Notes: generated from the letters alone by a model not told the origin. DNA of 33,191 bases from Bacillota bacterium (GCA_023436585.1 JAEZIN010000036.1:1-33191), one strand, 5' to 3'; shown: positions 1 to 8,447, numbered from the stretch's first letter. Program-made: numbers and translations.

Positions 1-585
1 CTTTATAAGTTCCATATACTCAGGATATTGGGACAGATACTTAATAAAAGGAATTCCCCTACTTCTATATATGCAGTTTCTTAATTCTTGGGAATTTAAT
101 TTTGTAGCACCTTCATTAATCCTTTCAAAAATATCAAACTTAATATCTGGATGTGAGTCTTTTTTTATAATGAAAACTGTAATCTGGTAGTCTTCTATTT
201 TTCTTTTTATATACATAGGTAAATCTCTATAATATTGACTATTATATTCTGACAATATTTCCAACCCAGTTAATGGAAACCTACCAACCAAAAACTTATA
301 GATAGTATTCAATCTTTGCTGTCCGTCAATAACAATGTATGTATTATTGTTCTCTGCTGCAAGATAAATGGCTTGAATTGGAATATTTAAAATAATGGAT
401 TCTATAAGTTTAGATAACTTCGGTTCTTTCCACTTCTCTCGGCTTCTTTGAACATCAAAACTAAACGCAATATCTTCTCTCTCGATTTTTCTTACAATCT
501 CGAAAATAGAAAAACTTGCTATACCAATATCTATCACTCTATTTATTTTACTTACACTATTAAGGCTGTCTTGCCCATAATCCAT
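1..585 (-). CDS. DUF262 (GmrSD N-terminal-like) protein, C-terminus beyond window
   Basis: The frame is open from the left window edge, so only the first ~195 residues are visible. The hallmark motif IDGQQRLNTIYKFL lies about residues 99-112, followed by FERINEGATKLNSQELRN. Both are typical of the DUF262 domain (ParB/Srx-like fold), found in GmrSD-type modification-dependent restriction enzymes and many uncharacterised proteins. In that family DGQQR is thought to bind nucleotide and take part in NTP-driven nuclease action. The start is set at the ATG at 585, because an AAGGA lies 9 nt before it; the ATG at 594 abuts the same AAGGA. No partner gene is visible, and the nuclease half (DUF1524/HNH), if present, would be outside the window. 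Function in this organism is unknown. Family assignment is firm; a defence role is inference. Confidence 0.85.
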   Translation of the reverse strand, partial: MDYGQDSLNSVSKINRVIDIGIASFSIFEIVRKIEREDIAFSFDVQRSREKWKEPKLSKLIESIILNIPIQAIYLAAENNNTYIVIDGQQRLNTIYKFLVGRFPLTGLEILSEYNSQYYRDLPMYIKRKIEDYQITVFIIKKDSHPDIKFDIFERINEGATKLNSQELRNCIYRSRGIPFIKYLSQYPEYMELIK

Positions 586-895
586 ATTATTCATTCCTTA
601 AGTATTAATAAATAGTATCACTCACTGTGAAATAAATCCTACATTACACAACTTATGCCCCTAATTAAAAAATGCATTTTATAATTGTTTCCAAAAGTTA
701 ATTATATCAGACAATACACAACTTTCCAACTATGACCATATGTTATTTACTATTTACACAGAGCATTTAGCATAGTAAACTATTTTATTTTTCTAATTTT
801 ATAATTAACTTCTGAATATATAAATTCTCATTTTGTAATAATAACTCAAGTGGTATTAAAAATACAATTACAAAACATTTAAAGGCAGTGATTCT
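586..895. other. AT-rich intergenic region between divergent genes
   Basis: About 310 nt of very AT-rich DNA separate the divergently transcribed DUF262 gene and the thioredoxin-domain gene. It must hold promoters for both, but I find no convincing -35/-10 pair in either direction. There is no small open frame with a ribosome-binding site and no terminator or repeat of note. Confidence 0.5.
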
Positions 896-2914
896 ATGAC
901 AACTAATAAAACAACCAATAAACTAATCCAAGAAAAATCTCCATACCTCCTCCAACACGCACACAACCCTGTAGACTGGTATCCCTGGGGTCCGGAGGCT
1001 TTTGCACGAGCTGCAGGCGAAGATAAGCCAATTTTTTTGAGCATTGGCTACAGCACTTGCCACTGGTGCCATGTAATGGAGCGTGAATCCTTTGAAGATC
1101 CGGAAATAGCACATATCCTGAATAAGGATTTTATATGTATAAAGGTTGACCGTGAAGAAAGACCGGATATAGACAGCATTTACATGTCCGTCTGCCAGGC
1201 ATTAACTGGCCACGGCGGATGGCCTCTCACAGTATTTTTAACCCCGGACAGACAGCCGTTTTATGCCGGAACGTATTTCCCAAAAGAAGACAGCAGAGGC
1301 CTTATGGGGCTTATGTCTCTGCTTGGGTCAGTAAAAGAAGCATGGGACACCAAAAGAGATAAACTATTAGAATCAGCCAAAAGCATAATAGAGCATGTAA
1401 GTCAGGAAGAAGTCTCTGATGAAACGAAAATTTCAAAAGACATTATACATGAGACATTTACACATTTTAAATATAATTTTGACAGTAAATATGGAGGTTT
1501 TGGAGCCTCTCCCAAGTTCCCCTCACCCCATACACTACTTTTTTTACTCAGGTACTGGTATGCCGAAAAAGAGCCCTATGCACTGGAAATGGTAGAGAAA
1601 ACCTTTGAATCAATGAAAAATGGCGGAATATTTGACCACATAGGTTTCGGATTCAGCCGATATTCCACTGATAAAAAGTGGCTTGTACCACATTTTGAAA
1701 AAATGCTTTATGACAATGCACTTTTAGCGATTGCATATGGAGAAGCTTATTCGGCAACGGGAAACAAAAACTACGAAGAAACTGCCAGACAGATACTGGA
1801 CTATGTACAAAGGGACATGACTTCAAAATCCGGAGCTTTTTATTCCGCCGAAGATGCTGACTCAGAGGGTGTTGAAGGCAAGTTTTATGTTTGGTCGCAA
1901 AAGGAAGTAATTGACGTTCTTGGGTCTAAAGATGGTGAGGAGTATTGCAAATTATTCGATATAACCTCCTCCGGGAACTTTGAAGATATGAACATACCAA
2001 ACCTTATTGAAACAGGTACTTTATCAGAACAACAAAAACGTTTTGCAGAGGACTGTCGCAAAAAACTCTTTAACCAAAGAGAAAAAAGAATTCATCCATA
2101 CAAAGATGACAAGGTTCTGACATCCTGGAATGGTCTTATGATAGCAGCAATGGCTTATTGTGGCAGGACTTTCGGCGAAAACAAGTACATTGAATCAGCT
2201 AAAAGGTGCACTGATTTCATATATAAAAAACTTATCCGGACTGACGGACGTTTGCTGGCACGTTACCGTGACGGAGAAGCAGTTTTCCCTGCTTACCTAG
2301 AAGACTATGCATTTCTGGTTTGGGGATTGCTTGAGCTTTACGAGGCTACGTTTACAACAATTTATCTAAAAAGAGCCTTAAAACTGACAGATGCAATGTT
2401 GACTCTCTTTGGAGAAAATAATTCTACAGGACTATTTTTATACGGACATGATTCTGAACAACTTATATCTCGACCAAGAGAAAGCTATGATGGTGCAATT
2501 CCTTCCGGAAATTCCGTTGCAGCGATGAATCTGTTGAGATTGGCAAGGATAACCGGTCATCATGAATATGAAAACAGAGCAAAAGCCATAATGGATTTCT
2601 TCAGTAATCAGGTCGGAGCCGCCCCCACCGGGCATAGCTACATGCTTTGCAGCTATATGTATTCCGTTTCTGATTTATCGTCAGAATTAGTTATTGCCGG
2701 AGTAAACGGAAATGAATTTATTGAAACCTTTAACCAAAAATATTTACCCTTTGCTGTAGCTATCTCAAATATATCACCGGAGCTTACTGAAATTGCTCCT
2801 TATGTTGGAGACTATAAGTCTCAGAATGGAAAAACAGCCGCTTATCTATGTCGGAACTTTTCCTGCATGGAACCTATTACAGAGGCAGAAAAACTAGGCG
2901 AGGTTTTGTCTTAG
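896..2914 (+). CDS. YyaL/DUF255 thioredoxin-domain protein
   Basis: A 672-aa soluble protein. The N-terminal part (about residues 5-165) is the DUF255 thioredoxin-like domain, with the active-site-like motif CHWC at 55-58 inside YSTCHWCHVMERESF, followed by DREERPDID and GGWPLTVFLTPD. The remainder (about 200-650) looks like the (alpha/alpha)6-barrel region of this family, with KFPSPH, HFEKMLYDNA, EDADSEG and DDKVLTSWNGLM. Length matches YyaL of Bacillus and human SPATA20. The biochemical role is not established; the fold suggests redox activity joined to a sugar-epimerase/glycosidase-like barrel. It starts at ATG with only a weak AAAGG ahead of it. It is monocistronic, with a terminator immediately after. 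Confidence 0.93.
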   Translation: MTTNKTTNKLIQEKSPYLLQHAHNPVDWYPWGPEAFARAAGEDKPIFLSIGYSTCHWCHVMERESFEDPEIAHILNKDFICIKVDREERPDIDSIYMSVCQALTGHGGWPLTVFLTPDRQPFYAGTYFPKEDSRGLMGLMSLLGSVKEAWDTKRDKLLESAKSIIEHVSQEEVSDETKISKDIIHETFTHFKYNFDSKYGGFGASPKFPSPHTLLFLLRYWYAEKEPYALEMVEKTFESMKNGGIFDHIGFGFSRYSTDKKWLVPHFEKMLYDNALLAIAYGEAYSATGNKNYEETARQILDYVQRDMTSKSGAFYSAEDADSEGVEGKFYVWSQKEVIDVLGSKDGEEYCKLFDITSSGNFEDMNIPNLIETGTLSEQQKRFAEDCRKKLFNQREKRIHPYKDDKVLTSWNGLMIAAMAYCGRTFGENKYIESAKRCTDFIYKKLIRTDGRLLARYRDGEAVFPAYLEDYAFLVWGLLELYEATFTTIYLKRALKLTDAMLTLFGENNSTGLFLYGHDSEQLISRPRESYDGAIPSGNSVAAMNLLRLARITGHHEYENRAKAIMDFFSNQVGAAPTGHSYMLCSYMYSVSDLSSELVIAGVNGNEFIETFNQKYLPFAVAISNISPELTEIAPYVGDYKSQNGKTAAYLCRNFSCMEPITEAEKLGEVLS

Positions 2915-2934
2915 TAAAATGATTAAAAAACAAA

Positions 2935-2981
2935 TAGAGGGTTATTTTTACTGGGCAGTTCCCGGATAAAATAACCCTCTA
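2935..2981. terminator. Bidirectional terminator between convergent genes
   Basis: A 14-bp perfect inverted repeat (2935-2948 with 2968-2981) has a further GC-rich inner stem, ctggg/cccgg. On the minus strand it is followed by a T-rich run, so it best serves the incoming yyaL-like transcript from the left only weakly. The T-run shows it can end transcription in either direction between the convergent yyaL-like gene and uxaC. Confidence 0.8.
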
Positions 2982-2995
2982 ACTTTTAATAAACC

Positions 2996-4387
2996 TTATA
3001 AACCCAGATATCTTACAATATTTTTAAAGCATATTCCTTCAACAATTTCTCTAAGTATTGCTTTGTCATCAGCAAATTCTCCCTTATCAACAAGGTCACC
3101 CACAAAAGAACAGAGAATTCTTCTGAAGTAATCGTGTCTTACATAAGACAGAAAGCTTCTGGAATCAGTAAGCATTCCCACAAAGTACGCCAACATGCCT
3201 TGGTCTGCAATGGCTTTAAGGTGAGCTGTTATGCCTTCCTTGTGGTCATTGAACCACCAAGCGGCACCAAACTGTACCTTTCCGGTCACACCATCTTCCG
3301 TGAAGCAGTGCGGTATTGATGACAATACCAGGTTATCCTTGGAATTAAGTGTATATAATATAGTCTTAGGCATGCAATTCTTTTTATCCATGTCGTTGAG
3401 AAGCTTTGCTAAAGGTTCAGCAATCTGGAAATCGTTCATAATGTCAAACCCTGAATCAACCCCAGCCTTCTTCAACATAGTATCATTAGTACTTCTGATA
3501 GCTCCCATATGCAGCTGCATGGCCCATCCGGCATTCTTATACGCTTCTGCTAAAACGCAAAGAGTATACAGCTTGTATTTTTCTGCCTCCTCAAGGGATA
3601 CGGTCTGTCCATTTAGTCTCTTTCGGAATATTTCTTCTGCTTCTTCAACGTCAATAGGCAAATAGACAAGACTTTCAAGAGAGTGATCCGATAGAACGCA
3701 GCCAGCCCGGCTGAAAAATTCTATTCTGCTTTTCAAGGCAGCTAACAAATCCTTATAAGTTATAATCTTTGTATTTGCAGAAGTCTCGAGACTTTTTATG
3801 TAGTCAACAAAGTTATGGTTAAGTATTTTTAATGCATTATCCGGCCTGAAAGTTGGGAATACATCAAACCCTTTATCCTTATTCTCTCTAAGCAGTAGAT
3901 GATATTCAAGGGAGTCAACCGGGTCGTCCGTAGTACAAATAAGCTTTACATTGGAACACCTTATCATTTTTACAGGAGAAAGCTTATCCTCCTTTATTTT
4001 TGCATTGCAGTAATCGTATATTTTATCTGCATTACTTTCCTTCAGAATTTCATTTACTCCGAAGTAAGTCTCCAACTCCATATTTGCCCAATGGTAAAGG
4101 GGACTTCCGATAAGCCTTTCGCAGGTTTTCGCCCACAGTTTGAATTTGGTACGTCCGTCACCATTTCCGGTTATATATTCCTCAGGTACTCCCGCAAAAC
4201 GCATTGTTCTCCATTTATAATGGTCATATCCCAGCCAGATAGATGATATATCAGTAAAAGTTTCATCTTCATAAATTTCTTTTGCAGAGAGATGACAGTG
4301 ATAGTCATAAATAGGTGCATCTTTTGCAAAACCTTTATACAAAGATTCCGCTGTTCTCCCGTTCAAAATAAAATTATTGCTTAACAA
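2996..4387 (-). CDS. uxaC: Glucuronate isomerase
   Basis: A 463-aa uronate isomerase of the amidohydrolase fold. It converts D-glucuronate to D-fructuronate (and D-galacturonate to D-tagaturonate), the first cytoplasmic step of hexuronate breakdown. The metal-binding pair is visible as H30 and H32 in YDYHCHL near the N-terminus. Further family blocks are MQLHMGAIRSTN, VQFGAAWWFNDH and GMLTDSRSFLSY. Length is normal. The start is TTG at 4387, with GGAGGTG six nt before it. It lies 41 nt after the ThuA-like gene with no terminator between, so it is probably the last gene of the 7720-2996 transcript. In a xylan degrader it would handle glucuronic acid from glucuronoxylan (inference). The other hexuronate genes (uxuA, uxuB) are not here. 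Confidence 0.95.
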   Translation of the reverse strand: MLSNNFILNGRTAESLYKGFAKDAPIYDYHCHLSAKEIYEDETFTDISSIWLGYDHYKWRTMRFAGVPEEYITGNGDGRTKFKLWAKTCERLIGSPLYHWANMELETYFGVNEILKESNADKIYDYCNAKIKEDKLSPVKMIRCSNVKLICTTDDPVDSLEYHLLLRENKDKGFDVFPTFRPDNALKILNHNFVDYIKSLETSANTKIITYKDLLAALKSRIEFFSRAGCVLSDHSLESLVYLPIDVEEAEEIFRKRLNGQTVSLEEAEKYKLYTLCVLAEAYKNAGWAMQLHMGAIRSTNDTMLKKAGVDSGFDIMNDFQIAEPLAKLLNDMDKKNCMPKTILYTLNSKDNLVLSSIPHCFTEDGVTGKVQFGAAWWFNDHKEGITAHLKAIADQGMLAYFVGMLTDSRSFLSYVRHDYFRRILCSFVGDLVDKGEFADDKAILREIVEGICFKNIVRYLGL

Positions 4388-4428
4388 ATACTACACCTCC
4401 GTATCAGCCGTGCTAAAATCAACTTTGT

Positions 4429-5091
4429 TTACAGTCTGCAGCACCAAGCGATACAATCTGACAAAGTCTCAAGCATTACTTTATTTGTAAGTCCCTCTTC
4501 CCTGTGTGTAGGAGTAAGAGCACAAACCCTTCCGGCCCCAAATCCACGGGCCCAACCAGCTTCAGATTTACCGTATGGGGATTCGCTGTCAAGGAATACA
4601 AGACTGCTGTCAAGGTTATATTTTACAAAATAATGTTCGTCTATGGCCTCAAAGGATTCATTCAATATGATTCCGCTGCTATTTTGTTTAGGAAGATACC
4701 TTACGATCTTGTGTTCGATTGGATGGCTCAAAAAATATCCGCCCACCATTTGCGTGTATTCTCCTGTTTCATCATAGAACACTAACCCTGAGTGCCATGA
4801 CATCCAGCTCCCACCATTTTTTACATAGTCCACAATCTTCTTTTCAATATCATTAGTCATCCAATTGTTTACTACTTCATCAGTAGGATTAATTCTGTTC
4901 TCTTTGCCCAATATGACAAGGTCGAATTTCTGGGATATTGCTTCCTCAAGGCCGTCTACATCGGAATCAATAAGCTCAAATGTGTGAGGTCCTGATTTAT
5001 TCAACATATCAACTGCTTTTTTGAGTGCTTCAACTGCTATATCATGGTCATGATAGTAATCGCCTAAAATGCTAAGAATTTTTTTATTCAA
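4429..5091 (-). CDS. ThuA-like (trehalose utilisation) domain protein
   Basis: A 220-aa protein with the ThuA fold, related to class I glutamine amidotransferases. Recognisable blocks are WHSGLVFYDE then MVGGYFLSHP (about residues 98-125), matching the family's H-x-G ... GG.F..HP pattern, and a later PYGKSEAGWARGFGAGRV, which replaces the usual ...WTR.YGKGRV. ThuA is linked to disaccharide metabolism in rhizobia, but the reaction is unknown and the catalytic Cys of true amidotransferases is not evident. The start is TTG at 5091, with GAGGTG seven nt upstream. Forty nt separate it from the ATPase gene before it and 41 nt from uxaC after it. The pairing with uxaC suggests a sugar or uronate role (inference). 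Confidence 0.8.
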   Translation of the reverse strand: MNKKILSILGDYYHDHDIAVEALKKAVDMLNKSGPHTFELIDSDVDGLEEAISQKFDLVILGKENRINPTDEVVNNWMTNDIEKKIVDYVKNGGSWMSWHSGLVFYDETGEYTQMVGGYFLSHPIEHKIVRYLPKQNSSGIILNESFEAIDEHYFVKYNLDSSLVFLDSESPYGKSEAGWARGFGAGRVCALTPTHREEGLTNKVMLETLSDCIAWCCRL

Positions 5092-5131
5092 AATTAATCA
5101 CCTCAATCCAAATATAGCATACGGACAAAAA

Positions 5132-6292
5132 TTATGCAAAATGAATATTCAAGTTTCCCTCATCGTACTTAGCTCCTGTAATTTCTCTTGCTTGTAGTTT
5201 TGAAGGCAAAATAAAGCTTCTCTTTTCATTTTTTATGGAGATGGTAATTTCGTCACCCTTTTGGAGTAGCTTCAATTCATTTTTATTAACAAAAGGCATA
5301 TTTAATATAAAGATATATCCCTCAGCTTCTTTTACCACATCAAATATTTTATCTTTAAAAAGTACCTGTTCCGGGTCAGTATTTTGGTACAATAGTCCGC
5401 CCACTTTCTTTAAGTCATCGTATCCTCTAAGCTCGCTGTCCATAAGGTCGAGTCTGAATACCGGAATTCCATTAAAACTCTCAAGGATATCATTAATACT
5501 GCTTGTTTGAATCTCATCCCACTTTTCAAAATATCCTAACAGGGATTCCTTAGAAAATATCTTATTTATTATAATTCCATCAACGTTATAATCAAAAAGG
5601 TGTAAATAAGAAAAGCTTCTCTTCGCCTCCTTTACGACGATCTTTTCCGGTGTCGTTACTATCCTGATACTTACCTTTTCTTTGTCCTGCATAAGTTGAT
5701 GCAGCTGATCGATTTTAGAGTACAGGCTTTCAATTTCATCAAAAGTCTCATCACCGGGAACCGGAATCTTCATGGTTGCCTCAATAACAGGCTTTACAAG
5801 CTTTGCTCCCTTCCTTTTAATTGGAAACAACTTCTCCATCCACCACTTAAACAAATCAGGAAATTTCAGTAGCGACATTGTCTCTCCTGTAGGGGCACAG
5901 TCTACAATTAATACATCATATTTATTCTCATCATAAATTTCTTTGATCCTTATCAGGGAGAGCAGTTCGTCAAACCCCGGAAACACCAGCAATTCTTCAG
6001 TTTCAATATTATTGTCAGCCTTAAGCGTCATAAGTCTTTTAATATAACCTTTAATATTCCCCCACATTTTCTCATTTTCAAGAACAGAATCAATTTCCAT
6101 GGCAAAAAGGTTTTCTGCAAGCATGACCGGCTCATTTAACAGCTTTGTTGCAAAAGAATCTCCCAGACTGTGGGCTTGATCGGTACTGATTATCAAAACA
6201 CGTTTGCCGCTCTCAGCTATTTTACATGCTGTAGCAGCAGCTATACTGGTTTTACCCACTCCACCCTTGCCGGTATATAGAATTATCCTCAT
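5132..6292 (-). CDS. Get3/ArsA-like ATPase with C-terminal HSP20-like domain (second copy)
   Basis: A 386-aa cytoplasmic ATPase of the ArsA/TRC40/Get3 branch of the SIMIBI NTPases. The deviant Walker A motif GKGGVGKTS is at residues 8-16, switch I appears as STDQAHSLGDSF, and switch II as VDCAPTGETMSLLKFPD. The last ~75 residues resemble the HSP20/alpha-crystallin-like domain known at the C-terminus of some bacterial ArsA-family proteins (FILPSKLQAREITGAKYD). It lacks a recognisable arsenite-binding Cys set, so arsenic efflux is unlikely; a membrane-protein or chaperone role is possible. The start is ATG at 6292 with GGAGG ten nt upstream; the longer frame to 6403 would put 37 atypical residues before the P-loop. 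It is a clear paralogue of the gene at 6545-7720. Confidence 0.9.
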   Translation of the reverse strand: MRIILYTGKGGVGKTSIAAATACKIAESGKRVLIISTDQAHSLGDSFATKLLNEPVMLAENLFAMEIDSVLENEKMWGNIKGYIKRLMTLKADNNIETEELLVFPGFDELLSLIRIKEIYDENKYDVLIVDCAPTGETMSLLKFPDLFKWWMEKLFPIKRKGAKLVKPVIEATMKIPVPGDETFDEIESLYSKIDQLHQLMQDKEKVSIRIVTTPEKIVVKEAKRSFSYLHLFDYNVDGIIINKIFSKESLLGYFEKWDEIQTSSINDILESFNGIPVFRLDLMDSELRGYDDLKKVGGLLYQNTDPEQVLFKDKIFDVVKEAEGYIFILNMPFVNKNELKLLQKGDEITISIKNEKRSFILPSKLQAREITGAKYDEGNLNIHFA

Positions 6293-6314
6293 ATTTGTTA
6301 TACCTCCATTAAAA

Positions 6315-6539
6315 TTATGAAAAATCCACAGACACCTTCCTGACCTCTTTTCTTTCCGCTCCTTCATCCTTATTACTGTTCTCTGTAAATATTTCAATAG
6401 CAATATCCTTCATCACGCTTACAGCTTCCTTTTCAAATCCTTCCAAATTCGTTTTAACATGTTCCGGGAGAATTTCTTTAAAAGCTTTATACCTTAGTAT
6501 TTCAGACTTTATCATGTTTTTAATAAATTTTTTGTTCAA
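6315..6539 (-). CDS. Small charged helical protein between two ATPases
   Basis: A 74-aa protein that I do not recognise. It is highly charged and predicted mostly helical, with the segment MIKSEILRYKAFKEILPEHV near the start and an acidic then basic tail rich in E and K. No cysteine, signal peptide or membrane segment is seen. The start is TTG at 6539 with GGGGTG six nt before it; the longer frame reads into the preceding ATPase gene. Only five nt separate it from the stop of ATPase 1, and 22 nt from the start of ATPase 2, so translation of the three is probably coupled. Position between two Get3-like ATPases suggests a regulator or adaptor of that complex (inference). Confidence 0.8.
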   Translation of the reverse strand: MNKKFIKNMIKSEILRYKAFKEILPEHVKTNLEGFEKEAVSVMKDIAIEIFTENSNKDEGAERKEVRKVSVDFS

Positions 6540-6544
6540 TCGCT

Positions 6545-7720
6545 TCACCCCTTTCTTGCAAAATCTATACAAAGAACTTCCGATTCAAACTTGGCTGACC
6601 CCACAGAATATTTCCTCATTGCATTGGGAATAGGTATATTGCGTTTAAAATTTCCGATTTTAATAATAATATCTGTCCCCGATTCAAGAAGGTCAAAATC
6701 CTGTTTGCTTGTAAAAGGCACATAAACCTTTAACCTATAGCCTTTGTCGGTTTTTTCAAAGGTCTCGCTCTCCACCTTCTTGTTGACCTTAAATATGTTT
6801 GTGTCTTGCAGGGAATCCTTCACTATCCTCTCAAGCCCTTCTATTCCATTTATGTCTACTTCATACCATTTAATTTTATAGGTTGGAATATTATAAAAAG
6901 CAGCATTAAGCTCATTTAGATAATTTCCCTGAACCTCCTTCCACCTATCAAAAAATTTGTTATCTATATCATCTGGAATTATACGGTTAATGTACAAGCC
7001 GTCAACATTAAAGTTGTACAAGTTCATGTACATAAAATTCCTCTTTGTTTCCTCCACCACCATCTTTTCAGGAATTGTAACCAACCTGATACTGCACACA
7101 TCACGGTCCTTCAGCAGTCCCTGGAGCTCTCCTAACTTTACATAAAGTTTTTCAATATCGTTCATAGCTTTTGAATCAGGCATATCCAGCTTGAATGCTA
7201 CCTTTGAAATAGGTCTTAAAACCTTCATTGCTACCTTGCCTATCGGGAACAGCTTTTCCATATACCACGAAAACAGCTCCGGGAATTTCAGAAGCGAAAG
7301 GGTTTCTCCTGTAGGAGCACAATCCACTATAATCAGGTCGTAATCCCCAGTATCATACAATTCCTTTATACGAAGAAGTGAAAATAACTCTTCGATGCCC
7401 GGAAATACTACAATATCCTCAAAAGTCTCAGCATCTTTCTCTTTTTTAAATGCCATCATATTCTTAAATGCAGCTGAAATATGCTCATAGTGTCTGTTCA
7501 TTTCATAATTTGAGTCAATTTCCAGGCAATCAAGGTTTTCCACGATTTCAACCGGTTCTTCTTTTACTTCTGTCATAAAAATGTCACTAAGGTTGTGTGC
7601 CATGTCAGTGCTAACAAGAAGAGTCCTCTTTCCTTCTCCCGCAGCCTTAACCGCATGTGCTGCAGCAGTACTTGTCTTTCCAACCCCACCCTTGCCGGTA
7701 AAAATAATTATTCTTCCCAT
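6545..7720 (-). CDS. Get3/ArsA-like ATPase with C-terminal HSP20-like domain (first copy)
   Basis: A 391-aa ATPase of the ArsA/Get3 family. Walker A is GKGGVGKTS at residues 9-17, with switch I STDMAHNLSDIF and switch II VDCAPTGETLSLLKFPE. A C-terminal block from about residue 320 (YRLKVYVPF ... NIPIPNAMRKYSVGSAKFES) matches the HSP20-like ArsA tail. Each copy holds one ATPase domain, so the two may form a heterodimer as the two halves of ArsA do (inference). Relatives with an alpha-crystallin-like tail have been called Get3d in phototrophs. The start is ATG with GGAGG seven nt upstream. It is the first gene of a tight minus-strand series, 119 nt after the marR stop, and a MarR-type operator copy lies 34-50 nt before its start. 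Confidence 0.92.
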   Translation of the reverse strand: MGRIIIFTGKGGVGKTSTAAAHAVKAAGEGKRTLLVSTDMAHNLSDIFMTEVKEEPVEIVENLDCLEIDSNYEMNRHYEHISAAFKNMMAFKKEKDAETFEDIVVFPGIEELFSLLRIKELYDTGDYDLIIVDCAPTGETLSLLKFPELFSWYMEKLFPIGKVAMKVLRPISKVAFKLDMPDSKAMNDIEKLYVKLGELQGLLKDRDVCSIRLVTIPEKMVVEETKRNFMYMNLYNFNVDGLYINRIIPDDIDNKFFDRWKEVQGNYLNELNAAFYNIPTYKIKWYEVDINGIEGLERIVKDSLQDTNIFKVNKKVESETFEKTDKGYRLKVYVPFTSKQDFDLLESGTDIIIKIGNFKRNIPIPNAMRKYSVGSAKFESEVLCIDFARKG

Positions 7721-7753
7721 ACCTAAGCCTCCTATAATTCCTGTTATGAATCA

Positions 7754-7770
7754 TTCGTACCCCGAAGTAT
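7754..7770 (-). promoter_or_regulatory. Putative MarR operator copy C, before the ATPase genes
   Basis: On the minus strand this reads ATACTTC-N7-GAA, with the same G after ATACTTC and the same 7-nt spacing as the two copies in the marR promoter. The right half-site is incomplete (GAATG instead of GAAGT). It lies 34-50 nt before the start of the first ATPase gene. No clear -35/-10 pair surrounds it, so either a weak promoter or read-through from marR would be affected. Confidence 0.55.
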
Positions 7771-7839
7771 TTATTTAAAAAATAGTCTTGCAGCTCACTT
7801 GAAAAATGATTCTGCAAGTTACTTTATAAAAACCTTTAG

Positions 7840-8340
7840 CTAATCAATTATAATCCTTTTTACTCTTTTTTCTGTCTTGTTATCATTTACGGTAGTTGAT
7901 TTGTCGTTCTGCAATACAGAAGCTACCTTTCTGAATATACTTAAGGCTGCTTTTTTTTCATCATCAGACAGTATTTTAACTACCTCTTCAAAATAGTGGG
8001 ATAGAGTTCTTCTTTCCTGCTCTATAAAATCCTCTGCATTTTTTGTCAGAACAATATTTACAACTCTTCTGTCTTCCTTGTCCCGCAATCTCTCTACCAT
8101 AACCTTTTTTTCAAGCCTTGCAACAACACCTGTAGCAGTATTGAGCGGTGCACATATATATTCAGCAATTTCAGTCATATTAGCTTTTTTATTTTTGTAT
8201 AGAAGCAGTAGGGTAAGTATCTCGTTTTTTGAGTAATCCAAAAAAACACTGCTCCACTTATCTGGAAAAAACAAAAACTTCAATTCATCAATATATTCAA
8301 AAATTATTGTCTCAAGTCCCAATTGATTTTTACTTTCCAT
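7840..8340 (-). CDS. MarR-family transcriptional regulator
   Basis: A 166-aa winged-helix repressor. The core about residues 40-110 shows the MarR pattern: ILTLLLLYKNKKANMTEIAEYI leads into the recognition helix LNTATGVVARLEKK, then the wing with RLRDKEDRRVVNIVLT, whose D-x-R-R is the family signature. It is longer than minimal MarR by a basic C-terminal tail ending KTEKRVKRIIID. Ligand is unknown. The start is ATG with GGAG six nt before it. Two operator copies lie in its promoter, one between -35 and -10 and one just downstream of the start point, so it very likely represses itself. A third copy before the ATPase genes suggests they are also targets. Confidence 0.93.
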   Translation of the reverse strand: MESKNQLGLETIIFEYIDELKFLFFPDKWSSVFLDYSKNEILTLLLLYKNKKANMTEIAEYICAPLNTATGVVARLEKKVMVERLRDKEDRRVVNIVLTKNAEDFIEQERRTLSHYFEEVVKILSDDEKKAALSIFRKVASVLQNDKSTTVNDNKTEKRVKRIIID

Positions 8341-8351
8341 ATAAGTCTCCT

Positions 8352-8376
8352 ATATACTTCTTATTACGAAGTATAT
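8352..8376 (-). promoter_or_regulatory. Putative MarR operator copy A (perfect palindrome)
   Basis: Nine-bp perfect inverted repeat, atatacttc (8352-8360) and gaagtatat (8368-8376), with a 7-nt spacer. It lies just downstream of the predicted marR transcription start and just before its ribosome-binding site, a classic position for an autorepressor operator. Confidence 0.75.
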
Positions 8377-8380
8377 TATT

Positions 8381-8409
8381 ATTCTACTCTCGAAGTATTT
8401 TTTTGTCAA
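8381..8409 (-). promoter_or_regulatory. marR promoter with operator copy B inside the spacer
   Basis: The minus strand carries TTGACA (8404-8409), a 17-nt spacer and TAGAAT (8381-8386), a near-consensus vegetative promoter. The spacer contains a second copy of ATACTTCG-N6-GAA (8382-8398), whose last bases run into the -10 box. A bound repressor here would exclude RNA polymerase. Confidence 0.8.
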
Positions 8410-8447
8410 CGAAAACATAAATAAAATTTTTCAGTTATTTAACAAGC

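Noticed and set aside
6545..7720. Arsenite efflux ATPase (ArsA proper)
   Set aside because: No conserved arsenite-binding Cys set, no arsB/arsR/arsC neighbours, and an HSP20-like tail instead.
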